Positions 47,057 to 59,000 of a DNA stretch of 64,000 nucleotides are shown in pieces (the first letter of the stretch is position 1; every line of letters starts with the position of its first letter). The notes beneath the pieces were generated by a model. It ran no database searches and had not been told where the DNA came from. It was given only the letters and a program-made list of their open reading frames with translations. This DNA is from Bugulina stolonifera (lineage: Eukaryota > Bryozoa > Gymnolaemata > Cheilostomatida > Bugulidae), in assembly GCA_935421135.1 (NCBI GenBank), contig OW285197.1:7059223-7123222 (forward strand), given 5' to 3'. The position numbers and the translations under genes were made by a program.

Positions 47057-50000
47057 ATGGCGTACGCACAGACCAGCCAAGTGTTTCTATCCAAACTTAT
47101 ACTTCTACAAGTCCTCTCCCATATTCAGGTAGGCGATTGTTTGCAACACCTTTAACCTTGAAATGCAATAGGAAACACATCTTTCATTGTAAGATGTTTA
47201 TGTTATCATTATTATTACGTCTTCCAAATAAAAGTTAAAGGAATAGATTTGAGCTACTCTTTTATACATGTATTAAATACATGAAAATAAAGTGTGATCA
47301 AAAGCTATAATAATATCAAAAACGTTTCTGCTACATTATGATGTATCCATCAACTATGTGGTTTTATTATAGTATAAGGTAGCACATCACATAATAATTG
47401 TAGTATCAGTGTGATTATTGTGTTGTACAGACTGGGTGTAAGTTGTCTTCTCTCTATCTGCTTATAGAGTATAATTTTGTCTATCATGTAAGGTACCCAC
47501 ACCACCGTAGCCTTAGCATAATATATTAGTTAGCCTGTGTACTAGACCCAGTCACTGTGCTCACTTGACTCAAAGCAGTCATTCACTGGATGCTCCGTCT
47601 ATGCAAGTATTTATATGCGTATTACTTGATTGTACAATACAACACACCTATGTACATGTACATGTACATGTACATATACATGTGCATGTGACGTGATCCT
47701 TGAGCAATGTACGTATCTTAACTGTATGTTTGGGTGGGTGCCTTATGCTAGGATATCCATATGAATATAACAATGGTGTACCACTGTGGTACATGACCAT
47801 AATTACTATATTATGTTTATATGAATGCATAGGTAGCTCTCATAAGCATCCTTACCAGTTATACCTTATTAATGAAGTATAACTGGTAAGGTTTAAATGT
47901 CACCTCAAGTATTTCAACTTTTATTGCTACATTTATTATATTTATTACTGGTTTTATTATCAGCTTAATAAGCTGATAATAAAACCAGTAATAATATGTA
48001 GAACATCTTGATCTGAATTATCCTCGTGCATGTATATACATGTTGTTATGACTATCTGGTATGATAATACTACACTAAAAAATGTCACACTGTTCAATAG
48101 GAGTTGTCTTATCCAAGTGTTTATTACATTATACTAACATTATATACTTGCATGCATGTATGTATAATACATGGCGGATGTCATCACATGAGGTGAAATC
48201 TTTGGAATTATCCTCTCATACACTGACTATGGTCAGACAATACTACACTGAATCTAATAATAGAGTTATCTTGTCCATCTCACTATTTATTTACAGCTCA
48301 TCTCAGGGTTAACAATAATATTGGCTGTACTTATATGTCTAATAAAAGATGCTGCCAGTTATGATCTAATAGATTCAGCCGATAAATACTTACCTCTACT
48401 GTTCGGTGGACTTCCTGCGGGCACAATACTAATAGCTTCCTACCTACACATCAAGAGACTCAAAGAAGATAAATACAGAGATACACTACCCCTCTATGTG
48501 AGTAAACTACAAGAAGGAAATAATATTATAATTATAATATATAATAATATAATTATAATAATAATATATTATAATTATAATATAATATATTATAATTTAT
48601 TGACCGGATGGTGGGAAGAGGTAGAAGCTAGAGGGTGGATGTAGATCTGCAATGATCTCTATTTGAATTTAATTGTAGATATCAGAGTTCAGAGTGCTGA
48701 CTATCCTCAACTTTCTCTTTGCCATAGCCATGGTGGTCCTGGGAGCTGTATACATAAAGAAGGTAAGTGCTAAGCATTTAATGCTGATAGCTATGGAATA
48801 AGCGGTAAGTGTACTCTAGTTTTAGTGATGCCAAAGTCCTTGAGCATTTGGGGTACTTAACATGATGCAAATTATTTGAAAGCATTTTATGGCGGGAATC
48901 CTTCTGCGAAATGGTAACGAATAGTTCTCTGATGAGTGAAGCCGTAAGTGTTAGCGTCAGCGTCTATGGAAGAGAAAGAGCAGCCAATGGTGGAAAGAGG
49001 CACGTCACTTCAAAAAAATATTAATTTTGTTCCTTTGCCTTGCAGCCATCATTATTTTACATCTAAACAAATAGAAAACTTTACCGATTTTGATGTGAAG
49101 CTTTTGATAACTTTCTAAAGGGATTAGGTTACAAGAAAAGAAACTTTTTTAAGCCGTTGAAACAAAAATCTTTTAACTCCGGAAAGCTAAACAGATGAGT
49201 GGGCGAACACATGATGCAGAAAGTGACGCAGGACTAAAAAATGCTGAAGAGATTATACTAGTTCATTGCGATGCCCTAAATTCTGCGCCTGTAAAACATT
49301 TAGCATTAGCTGATAATTCAGTATGCCAGCAGATTCCTCCTGGCTATTGTTCAGTAGTTTGTAGGTAAAGTGGTATATAATAAGGATTACCAACAGATAG
49401 TGACAATAGATTAGTAAACCAGCTGGAGGGAACTTATAACCGCACCAACACACTGGCGTAACGTCCACAAATCGGATTCGGTAGTTATTGTCTGGTGCAT
49501 GAAGGAAGGAGAAATCATCCAGTAATCTTCACTTTGTTCTCCGTTTTCTTTGCTGTGGTTTAGTGGTTAGAGAAATGGGTAGTACGCAATCCACGCACCA
49601 CCACATACATGTATACCAAAATATTCCTAACAGGCAAAATAGGATACACCAGTGTTCGAAGTGCAGTTACAAGGGAGTATATGGTGTGTACCACCACAAT
49701 TTTAGTAGTTATACGGCCAGAAGGCATCTACCCTCATTTTATTGGCTAGTTTTCACCATGAAGTCATTGTTGGTAGAGTACTCGATTGTCATTCATAGGG
49801 ACATGTGTCTTTCTCAGGGACAAAGGAACAATCTCACCAAATTATGATTTTTTTTATTTCATTTTTATTGCTTCATTGCTAATTTCTTAGCTACTATAAG
49901 GTTAGATAGGATAGCAATAAAATTATACTAATCTGTAAGGTAGGATTTCTGCATGTGTAATTCTACACTCAACTATAGAGAATGCCCTAAGATTGCATGC

Positions 50001-51354
50001 ACAGTGTACCCATCTCATTTGTTCTACTTCGAACACTGGGATACATTCTTGTGTTTGTGTTAATTCAAATGCATGAGAGCTGCCCGATGACTGACCTACA
50101 GCCCGTCGTATTACGCCAAAACCAACTTAATGAGTTGGGGTTCCAAGCCCATGTTGTGGGAAAAGGCACTAGGACACACTTAGTACTACAGTGAACTAGG
50201 CAGAAGAAGCCTTCTAGCAAGTAAAGGAGCTTGTCCAGAGAGAAGTGAGCTTCTTGGGATTTTATTTCCAACTGTTTTCAACCGAATATAGTTTTTGAGC
50301 CCCTCTCAACTAAGAGTGGGCCTGGCTTGGGCCGGTCCTACACTATTAAGTGTTCAACTGCCCTTTTTCTTGGGTTCAGTAGGTGTCGGTCTCACCGAGG
50401 GTTGGCCTCTTTTGAGGCCACTTCACCACAAGATAACATAATATGTAATATTTGAAGAAGCTAATGCATGTATTGTGACACTTGTTTCAGGAATAATTGT
50501 TTTGATGGCACCGGGCGAGTGCTGCCTAGTATTATCAAAGTCACTGTATGTGATAAGGAATTGTGCTCAAAATCATCTATCATAATTGTCTGAAATCGGG
50601 GATGTTAGAGATGGAAAGTGACTAGCATGGGCTAAGATTTCTTTGCTGGTGTAATACACTGCTCATCAAAACACTCAACACGTTGGGTAGAGTGTGCAAA
50701 AGACAGGTTAAGGCTTTTGCCTAAAGAGAGACTTGAGGGAGTTTGAAGGGCAATCGCCGTCTTGACCAGGTGTGGAAAACTTGTAACGTTCCTTCTTCTA
50801 TGACCGGTTTATAAACAGCACAACATGCAAAAAAATATTTACTAAACTTCAGGAGATTTGTTGTTAAAAAAGTTACCAGATCATCATCGACTCAGCATAA
50901 CAATGTCTCAATAGGGAGAAAGATTATCGCAATGTTCATGGGGTTCATTTGTGACGTTAGATTTTGTTTTTAATTTAGTTAATTCACTCACAACTTGCAT
51001 TGTTGATAGACCAACGAGACGGTGGAAGTGACAAGCACTATTCAACGAGCCTGCGAATAAAATTTGAAATATCTTTGCCGGACCTCCGACCTGTTGGCAG
51101 CCAAAGTCTTTGGTTACCATCTTATATATGTATTACCATAACAAAAATTATGCTACAGTCATGTACAATGTACTAGGCCTGCTATTAGTGTACAGTACTT
51201 TATATAATCTTTATCTTTACAGCTGGAACTCACCACTCACCTATCAGTGTACAACTCACATGTTATCAGCGTGGTGATTGGTTCTCTCAATTTGTTCGTC
51301 AGCTTGCCCTACCTTGGCATATCACTACAAGCAGGGCAGCAATCCGCCCTCTGA
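47057..51354 (+). CDS. Four-helix membrane protein, unrecognised
   Basis: Exons 47057-47128, 48297-48497, 48679-48762 and 51223-51354 are all phase 0 and encode 162 residues. Four hydrophobic stretches fit membrane helices: about 25-40 (ISGLTIILAVLICLI), 55-75 (PLLFGGLPAGTILIASYL), 97-117 (LTILNFLFAIAMVVLGAVYI) and 133-152 (ISVVIGSLNLFVSLPYLGI). The loop after helix 2 is charged (HIKRLKEDKYRD). The start is the ATG in ACCATGGCG; an upstream ATG at 47025 is closed by TGA at 47051. The size and layout recall small tetra-spanning proteins, but the large Cys-containing loop of tetraspanins is absent, and I can name no family. The last intron (2460 bp) contains other coding-like fragments. Confidence 0.75.
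47850..47891. repeat. 15-bp stem hairpin
   Basis: CCTTACCAGTTATAC at 47850-47864 is perfectly inverted at 47877-47891. Lies in intron 1 of the four-helix gene. Confidence 0.85.
47942..47994. repeat. 24-bp perfect hairpin
   Basis: Arms 47942-47965 and 47971-47994 (AGCTGATAATAAAACCAGTA...) are perfect inverts with a 5-nt loop, 50 bp after the previous hairpin. Confidence 0.9.
48520..48605. repeat. AT-only palindromic run
   Basis: About 85 bp of almost pure AT made of TAATATTATAATTATAATAT-like units, self-complementary throughout. Intron 2 of the four-helix gene. Confidence 0.85.
49194..50195 (+). other. Coding-like fragments inside an intron
   Basis: Three open stretches of better-than-background character sit in the last intron of the four-helix gene. 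First, an ATG frame at 49196-49366 (MSGRTHDAESDAGLKNAEEI) ending near a GTAAAG donor. Second, a frame around 49640-49740 with a CSKCSYKG CxxC motif followed by His residues. Third, one at 50086-50192 (MTDLQPVVLRQNQLNELGF). I cannot join them with consistent phases. They may be remnants of a mobile element or a nested gene. Confidence 0.3.
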
Positions 51355-51540
51355 ACGTCAGCTGAAACCATAAACATCAACCTATCCAAATGAACAGAAC
51401 TAAGACCAGGTTTACCAATGACCTAAATTGAACTACTATATTGTTGATCTATAATATAGTGATTAAATACAGTGTATGGCAATTGTATGGATGTATCAAA
51501 ATGGTGCAAATGTGTGTCATATCCAACATGTCAGCATAAG

Positions 51541-51546
51541 AATAAA
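51541..51546 (+). terminator. Poly(A) signal for four-helix gene
   Basis: AATAAA about 187 bp after the stop at 51354. Confidence 0.55.
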
Positions 51547-52078
51547 GGACACTAGCACGTGGTCTAGCCTTCTGATCATAAGATATTGTAACTCTAATAA
51601 TTATTCTTTTAATTATGAAATATTACCCAATGTACATTGTAGATGTACATTATAAATTTGTTGTAGAATGCTAAGATTTTTACATACATGCACTTACTGC
51701 ACTTATTGCACTCACAGTGTGCGTATTGTTATACATTTAGCTAGCAATTTAATTATTTATTACAAAGCAGGCCAAATAAAGCAAATTACATGTCAGTATA
51801 TGTACTTATAAATAAAACATAAATTTTATCAACATAACATGACTATAATGATTATGTATATCCTTATTAGTGTATGGTTTCACTGCATGGTGAAATGGAT
51901 GGTTAGTACTTGCAGCAATAACGAAAGTTATTTGCAAGCACCATACTTGAGTTTCATCAATGACTACACAAGTGCTGTTCTACTACAAACAGTTACCAGT
52001 CAGACCTTACCGACACAGTACATCCCTCAGGAAAATTACCATATAGGTTATCGAAGGATTGAAAGGCGATGCAAAATA

Positions 52079-52111
52079 TGGTTGTTCTAGGGGGGTACCC
52101 TAGAACAACCA
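52079..52111. repeat. 14-bp stem hairpin
   Basis: TGGTTGTTCTAGGG at 52079-52092 is exactly inverted at 52098-52111, with a 5-nt loop containing GGTAC. Confidence 0.85.
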
Positions 52112-53943
52112 CAGTGTCAATACATTTTTGTAAAATGACAACTGTGGCTGTTATATTATTATATAGCTACAAGTACATTGCGTCATGAATGAACGGTCTA
52201 TTGATTGCAGGCCAGTTGGATCAGGTTTGAGTGGGGGTGGACAACTGATTATTTGGTCTCAAATGATAATATGGCTAAATTTAATTCATATTTTTTTGTA
52301 CAAGTAGTTTTGATGTTCTTCTACTTCTTATTCACATTTGCAGTACCTTTAGTATGTTGACCATAGTCTATGCAGTACCTTCTAATTTTGTCAATGTTAC
52401 CCCCAGCAGCAAGCATGCTTTAGCTCAGGTTTCTTAGAAGCAATGCTCTTTTGACTAGGGCATCAACCATGAGGCCCATTATAAATAAGTGGAAAGGACC
52501 TAAAGGCTATTTATTATTAATAATGTAATTGTCTTCTCTTGAAATGAGTTTTCCAACCTCCATCTTGCATATTATGCAGACTGCTTCAGTTTCAGTTTGT
52601 TTCTTTGTCCTACTGCTTGAACTTTAGAATGGAACCAGCTGTTGGCTGAAAAGGGAGAAGTTCAGCAATAGCTTCACAAATCACTTACTTCTCAAACTCT
52701 GACTATCACTGTGTAGTATTTCTTTAGTGCAAATTGCAATCATTTATAATGATAATTATATATAATATTCAGTAATATAAATATTTATATTATATTGATA
52801 TTCTATTCTGTTGAGTATTTTTATTTTTATTTTAGACCTACTCGATACTTACACTATTACTATACTTTTACTAAACTACATGTGATTTTAATTCCCCATA
52901 GTCATTATCATATACAATTATGCTATAGAAGCCATATGATGTGGTATGACATATGAATAATTTATGCAATATTATTACATAACTTTAAGATAATCAATCC
53001 AATGCCAATGCGTGAATTTCAATATAAATTAAATCTATAATAATATAATAATAATAATAATCATTATAATATAATTAAATAAATAGTCAATAGTTTAAAT
53101 GATTTTAACAATTATTCATATTGATATTGTTTAAATTAATATAAAATAGTGTAAAATAAGTATAATTATAACAATCATATTTTAGGCCTAAATGTCTACC
53201 AATTTTATTTTTGAATTAGAATTTATTATTGTTTTCATTTGCCAACATCGTAAATGGCTAAAAACTGAAAAGAAGTAAGCAGACACAATAATCTCCATAT
53301 GAATGCGGACATTATATTACTAATTTAAATTCTTATACTAGCATATGGTATAGGTCCCTATGCGTACTATTAGTATTATAAAATTTAATAATGTAATACT
53401 CGTATGAACAAATAATTAAATTAAATTATTATTGGTAATAGGCCTAATTACAGCATAGTTATATAAAAACAAATTATAGTAAATAATAAAATGTGATTGA
53501 ATTTTAATTTTTTATTAAATTGTTTACCTTGTTAATAACATAAATGCTGAAAACTAACTTTAAAGGTAATATTAATTGAGTATTTGATAAGGCCTTTTAC
53601 TGTGTAAGCCCTATCCTTACAGTGGTAAAGGGGCATTTCAAAAAGACAGATAAAACAGGACATTTCACTACCGGACTGTTCGAAACTGTTTTGGTTATTT
53701 TTAGAGGAGCACAACTTACATACAATTAATTTCAAATAAATAAAAAATAATTTTGAAAATAGAAATTATTTGAAGTCTAGGGTTTAGAGGTTTCAAACTG
53801 CCTGGTGTTGAACTGTCCAGTTTCGAAAGGTCCTGTTTTGAACTGTCCTTTTCAAACAGTCGCAAAATCCCTCCCAATCGTGCAAATCAATTTTTTGAAA
53901 GTTTCCAAGTTGTAGTAGGCCTAAGTTTTATCATGTAAGGCAG

Positions 53944-55191
53944 CAGAGCTGGGTCCAAGTCATAGGTTTGACTTGACAAGAATTTAATTCACTAGTCGAC
54001 TTGATTTGGACTTGCCAACTTGGTGACTTGACTTTGACTTGCACATCAATGTGACTTCACTTGACTTAATTTGAAAATCTGAATTACTTGTGACTTAGGA
54101 CTTTGAATTGGGGTATACCAAGTCAATGTGACGGATAAAATTGTGTACACTGTTTAGCCAACATAAAAAAACAAGTCTTAACTGTCTACCCACATATCAC
54201 TTTCCTCAGAGTATATCAGGGTTAGGGGTTTGAGACTATGCACTACAATATGAACTAGTTTGGAATTACAGGGTAGCTAGTTGACACCCCCTTATCGTGT
54301 GCTGCTTACGTCCGATTAAACACTGTATCACCATTACTAATGTACAATACCACATGACCAGTCTAGATATCAGTGCCAATATCAGTCATTACATCATCTA
54401 TAGACTGGTTCTTTATCATACTTGAATGGCATGCATACCCGGCTAAACTTTTGCATGGTTTGAAACAGAGTTGTGTCCCAGTCGACTTGCAAGTCAACAA
54501 GTCAAGCCATTTTTTAAAACTTTGGAGGCAAGTCAAGTCCATGTCGAGTCAGTGCTACCTTAAGTCAAGTCAGCTGTCATGCAAGTCACAAGTCAAGTTC
54601 AAGGCCGCTTGTCTACTTGCAAGTTGAAATGCAAGTCAAGTGGGAGACAACTTCAAGATTATTGTACATCTTTCCAAACATCACTTTTTTTCTTTTAGTA
54701 GACATTCCAATGCATGAAAAACCATGCCAAAATGTAGTTGGATGGGCATGTATGCTAGACATTAATTATGGCAACTAGTCTATGTATGTAGCAATATTGG
54801 CACTACAGTTGAGACTGGTCATGTAGTATTATATACAGTATTGGTGACGGTGATACTGTGTTACATAGCATATAAACAGAACATGGGACAGTACAGAGTG
54901 TCCACTGGCCAGTCCTGCAATTCCAGTCTACGTATTGTAGTTTAATTGACTAATTATTGCATTGCGCATTGTGCATTGTATTCACTACTTACACCATACT
55001 ACTTGCACTACTTTATTCTCCACATTGACTTGACAGAACCCAAGTCAAAATTACAAGTCATTGCTGCGTCCAAGTCAAGTCACATTGATATGCAAGTCAA
55101 ATTCAAATCAAGTCAGCGTGTTGACAAGTCCAAGTCAAGTCGACATATGACTTGACTTAGCAAGTCAATCTATGACTTGGACCCAGCTCTG
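53944..55191. mobile_element. Long-inverted-repeat element A (ACTTG-rich)
   Basis: Both ends start CAGAGCTGGGTCCAAGTCAT and remain similar in inverted orientation for about 190 bp, largely built from ACTTG/CAAGT units. No transposase frame is visible. The CAGAG...CC termini resemble some hAT-type MITEs, but flanking 8-bp sequences (TAAGGCAG, GTATGCAA) do not match. Confidence 0.8.
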
Positions 55192-55386
55192 GTATGCAAT
55201 AGATTGCAATGTCTATTAAAAAGGCGATGTTTTGTAAAAAAACCTGTCAATGTTTTTTGAAGTTGTCTCCCACTTGACTTGAGACTTGCATTGTACACTG
55301 ACTTGAAGCAGCTCTGACTTGACTTCAACTTGGCTTGCCTCCAAAAGTTTACAATGAGTCGACCTGTTGACTTAGATCCAGCTCTG
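54466..55386. mobile_element. Long-inverted-repeat element B, interlocked with A
   Basis: The left arm begins CAGAGTTGTGTCCCAGTCGA; the right arm ends GACTTAGATCCAGCTCTG. Arms of roughly 190 bp share blocks such as CTTTTGGAGGCAAG and CAAGTCAAGTGGGAGACAAC. Its left end is inside element A and its right end lies beyond A, so the two overlap rather than nest. Confidence 0.75.
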
Positions 55387-55941
55387 TTGGATAGAGACTG
55401 AAATAAGAAGTTTAAATTTAGCTTTGTTATGTAGTGAACTACAACTATCCTACGCATCCCATAGGAGACTGTGCCAAGGAGCTGTGCACCTATTGGCTAG
55501 CAGGATAAACGGATTTACGGTAGCTAGCCGACTTGTAGAAGACTGCAACCCTTATCTTCATAAACTTTGGTGAGTGAAGACAAGGGTTTCTTTGTACCCG
55601 GTTGCTTGTTGCTGTAGGTTAGCTAAGGATAAAACCATTGCAGAAAAGGTGAAGGGATGAAGAAAAAACTTAAACTTTCCTAGGTTATTTGAACTCCAAA
55701 ACTGAACCAACTGGACATGTCAAAACCATGTAGGCTGCAGTGCTTTACTATAACCAACTAAAAGACCAAATTAATGCAGCCCAGTAAATTTATTACAATC
55801 AATTCAGACCGGTGCTTATTATAGATATAGGCCTAAATAACATTATTTATATTTATGTAAATGATTGATCAAAACTTCATCTGCTCAAACCATTATTGCA
55901 TTAACTAGTAGTTATAATATTATATTCCATATCGTTTTCAG

Positions 55942-56060
55942 GATTTTTATTTGATGCAAGGAAAAGACAGAAAGATGCAGACACTTGGCAGCTACCAGAA
56001 AGTGTGGTTCCAACATCAAAGGAAGAGTCAGACTTATGTGGGAGCAAATCCTATGAAGCT
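55942..56060 (+). other. Possible isolated exon
   Basis: A good acceptor (TCGTTTTCAG) and donor (GCT|GTAAGC) bound 119 nt whose third frame is open and exon-like (FDARKRQKDADTWQLPESVV). Further exon-like segments on the same strand are 57715-57787 and 58370-58435 (NKKRLQRKGKGKK then stop), but their phases do not join to this exon. I cannot build a gene model. It could belong to a gene whose other exons I missed. Confidence 0.3.
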
Positions 56061-59000
56061 GTAAGCAAAAATTCCCTAGTGTATTATTGTAGTTAGGATG
56101 CCTGCCTGGTTGGTCAAAACTAGATTAAACCTATAATAGTAGGCTAAATGTGTCACATATGACTAAAATTGTTTAAGGTAAACAGACAGGATAGGCCTAC
56201 TTGACCTGCATTTCAGCCATGCAATGCCCTAACCAACATGTATTACAAAGTGTATAAATTTACACCTAGTAGTATATATTTGTAAAGAACATGCATGCTG
56301 TCAAACTACTTTGGGTTGTGATTGAACATCATGGCACTTCTGACAGAGTCATGTTTTTTTTCATTTATTTATATTAGTTTATGTCATCATTATTCAAATA
56401 GTAGTGATATTAAAATAAGGTAATAGAACATGGGGCTAATCACATAGTTCGAAACTAGAGTTGTGACAGCCCCATTCCAAAGGTTCGCCAGCCACAGAAG
56501 GCTGACACATGCAACCAGGGACACACGCTGCGCCCACCCACTATGCATCAAGCTCCCAGAGATGAGCAGCCAGGTGTCCCGCATAGACCCCACCGCGGAG
56601 GCCTCGTAGGTCCCACGCATGCTCACCAAATAGATTAGCGGCAGTAAAATAAATAGACCTCTTTCCCAGTTCCGAATTAACTTTAATTGATTTCAGTGGA
56701 TTTTTCAATGTCATGGGGTGTACAGTCTCAATTAAATTAAGATTATTAAGTTGATTGTTAAAGTTGACCTTCTTTGCAAACCCACTATTTAGCACCATGG
56801 CTGTCATAGCTTTATAATCATATCTAAACTGTTAGTGGAGTAACTATCTCATGCTAAACTGCACGAAAAGTAGTCAAAAATGGTTAAAATTTCCATGATA
56901 ATGTTTGCAGTGAGAGTTACCCACCCTTACTAATAATGTCAATTAGCATAAATTGTATCCGATTTTCTCAACTTTTTCACGCTGTACATTGTATCAAATA
57001 GTCAAACCTGCTATCATAGTAAACATGTCTTTGTATAATATGTATTTCTAGGTAACACAAGCATGTGGGGGAGAGACTACTCTGATTCTATTTAGATACA
57101 TGGGAGATCTTCTAATGACTTTAGAGAAAAGCTAACTATGTCTATCATGCTCTTCGCAGGGTTGTTTGTTAGTAAGTGAAAATTTGGCTAATGAACTTAA
57201 TAGAAAAATGGTAGCCGGTTGTTTTACCATTCTTGTCATAGTTATGGGTGCACAAAATTAGTTTAGATTGCAGGTCAACTACACCTTGTTTGCACAACAA
57301 CCTCTCACAGTTGCAACTTAGCTTATACACATACTTAGATGATTGCCTTTCTCATGTATTCACAATAATATAGATCTCTGTTGACACGTACAAATAGTCT
57401 CCAACAATCAAGCAGTCCCGTGTAACATATTTCTGATCGAGTATTTATGTCAGTTCAGTCATTAATATTGTATCTTTCTACAAAATTATGAGATACCATG
57501 CTCCATGATGCCGCAGAGTTTAAAAATAGATATTTTGATAGAACCCCTAGTTTTATTATAAGATATTGGCATGGGTTAATTAATGTAATGATAGAGGGTA
57601 GCACTAGCCCTATTGTATAATTTTATTTCTACTGTTTCTACATTTAATCCTAGTGGCCAGGTGAACTGTCTGCATAAGTAATGATGATCAACCTTTTGTT
57701 GTTATATGTTTCAGTAATGATGGGCTTACGAAGAAGAAAGATACTTCACTCCTATGCTTCCTTTCCTACTAATGGATTCAACTACAGGTACTGTATGTCA
57801 CAATTAAAATAAATGATATATTTGTACAATGTAGGTCCTAAATCAGTGGTATTCAATTCAAATTTTAATAAATGTACATGTATGTTTGGTACATGCATGT
57901 GCAAGTCCCTGGCTTAGCAATCATTTATTGTGTTTTATTGTTATTCATAGTCTTGGCCAGCAATCTGAAAATTTCAGCGACTGATGCCTGCATTTGTGCT
58001 GCATTAATGTCGTATTCAACCACATTTCATGCAGTTTTACAAACTGAAATGCATGTGAACACACAGCCATATTATATGTACATGTAATATCGCTAGTACC
58101 TGGCAATGTACCTGGCCGCTATGTACCTGGCCTCTAGCTTGGGGGCCCAGTCACCTGTTTGATCCTCAACCCATGTAGTTATAATCGATAAGAAGCTGGT
58201 AGAATTAGTCATGTAATTAGTTAGTATTATTTAGTGTCAGTAAAAGGGTTCTGCTGGTAAGCAGTAGTCATTCTGCCAATGTTGCACCAACATTCATCAA
58301 CATAGCCTCTACAAAGTTGTGATTTTCTTCTGCAAATTGCAGTAATAAAATTCTGATTTTCATTTGCAGAATAAGAAGAGATTACAGAGGAAGGGAAAAG
58401 GAAAGAAGTATAATAATTCAATTATATCTATGTAATTATTGTAATAAACAGGTTGTAATAAAACAAGTATTCAATACAAATTATGTTTCTCTGTTTATTT
58501 ACATGTACATGTATGTTAGACTTATACTACAGCTGGAACTACTAGGCAGGTGTCGAAAATATGTACAAAACAGTTGCCTTCTGTGAAAGAGCATTAAGGA
58601 TAGCAGAGTTTATTTTTTCACGCTACTATGGTGTACAAACAATGCCAATCCTAGCCCAAACCACTAGTGACTTCTTCACAAGTCATGATCATGAGTTCAT
58701 AACCAATTTAAATTTGAATTGCTTCTAGAATCAGTCTTTCTGAATGTACATGTAAGTAAAGTATTTCTACCAAGTTCATTCTACTGTAGGAGCATAACAA
58801 GACTCCAGAAGCCAAGCCATAGTTGATAATGTTGTTAAATATCATGACACAGCAGTACTATGATACAAGTGTCAATGCTATAGGCTTCTGGGCTAATGCA
58901 TGTGCTATTTTTCGCAATGTTTCTGGGTTGTCTCCCCTCTCTCAAATGTTATGCAGGGAATAAAACATCCAAGTGTTAAATTATGTGGATTTAACATGCA

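Larger units (their letters stand above)
51355..53943. other. AT-rich region without genes
   Basis: No supported exon. The stretch 52730-53530 is extremely AT-rich, with (ATA)n tracts at about 53040-53070. A 14-bp hairpin is at 52079-52111. Confidence 0.5.

Noticed and set aside
50065..50271. Possible transposase on the minus strand
   Set aside because: Short open frame without any recognisable catalytic motif.
31943..52092. Shared 14-mer GGTTGTTCTAGGGG in a zinc-finger exon and the 52079 hairpin
   Set aside because: A 14-base match between two places in 64 kb is expected by chance.
54373..54627. Open frame rich in Lys, Ser and Gln in the ACTTG repeats
   Set aside because: It is translation of the inverted-repeat arm of element B.
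57715..58435. Two further exons for a gene starting at 55942
   Set aside because: Intron phases cannot be reconciled with the 55942-56060 segment and in-frame stops appear, so no model is offered.
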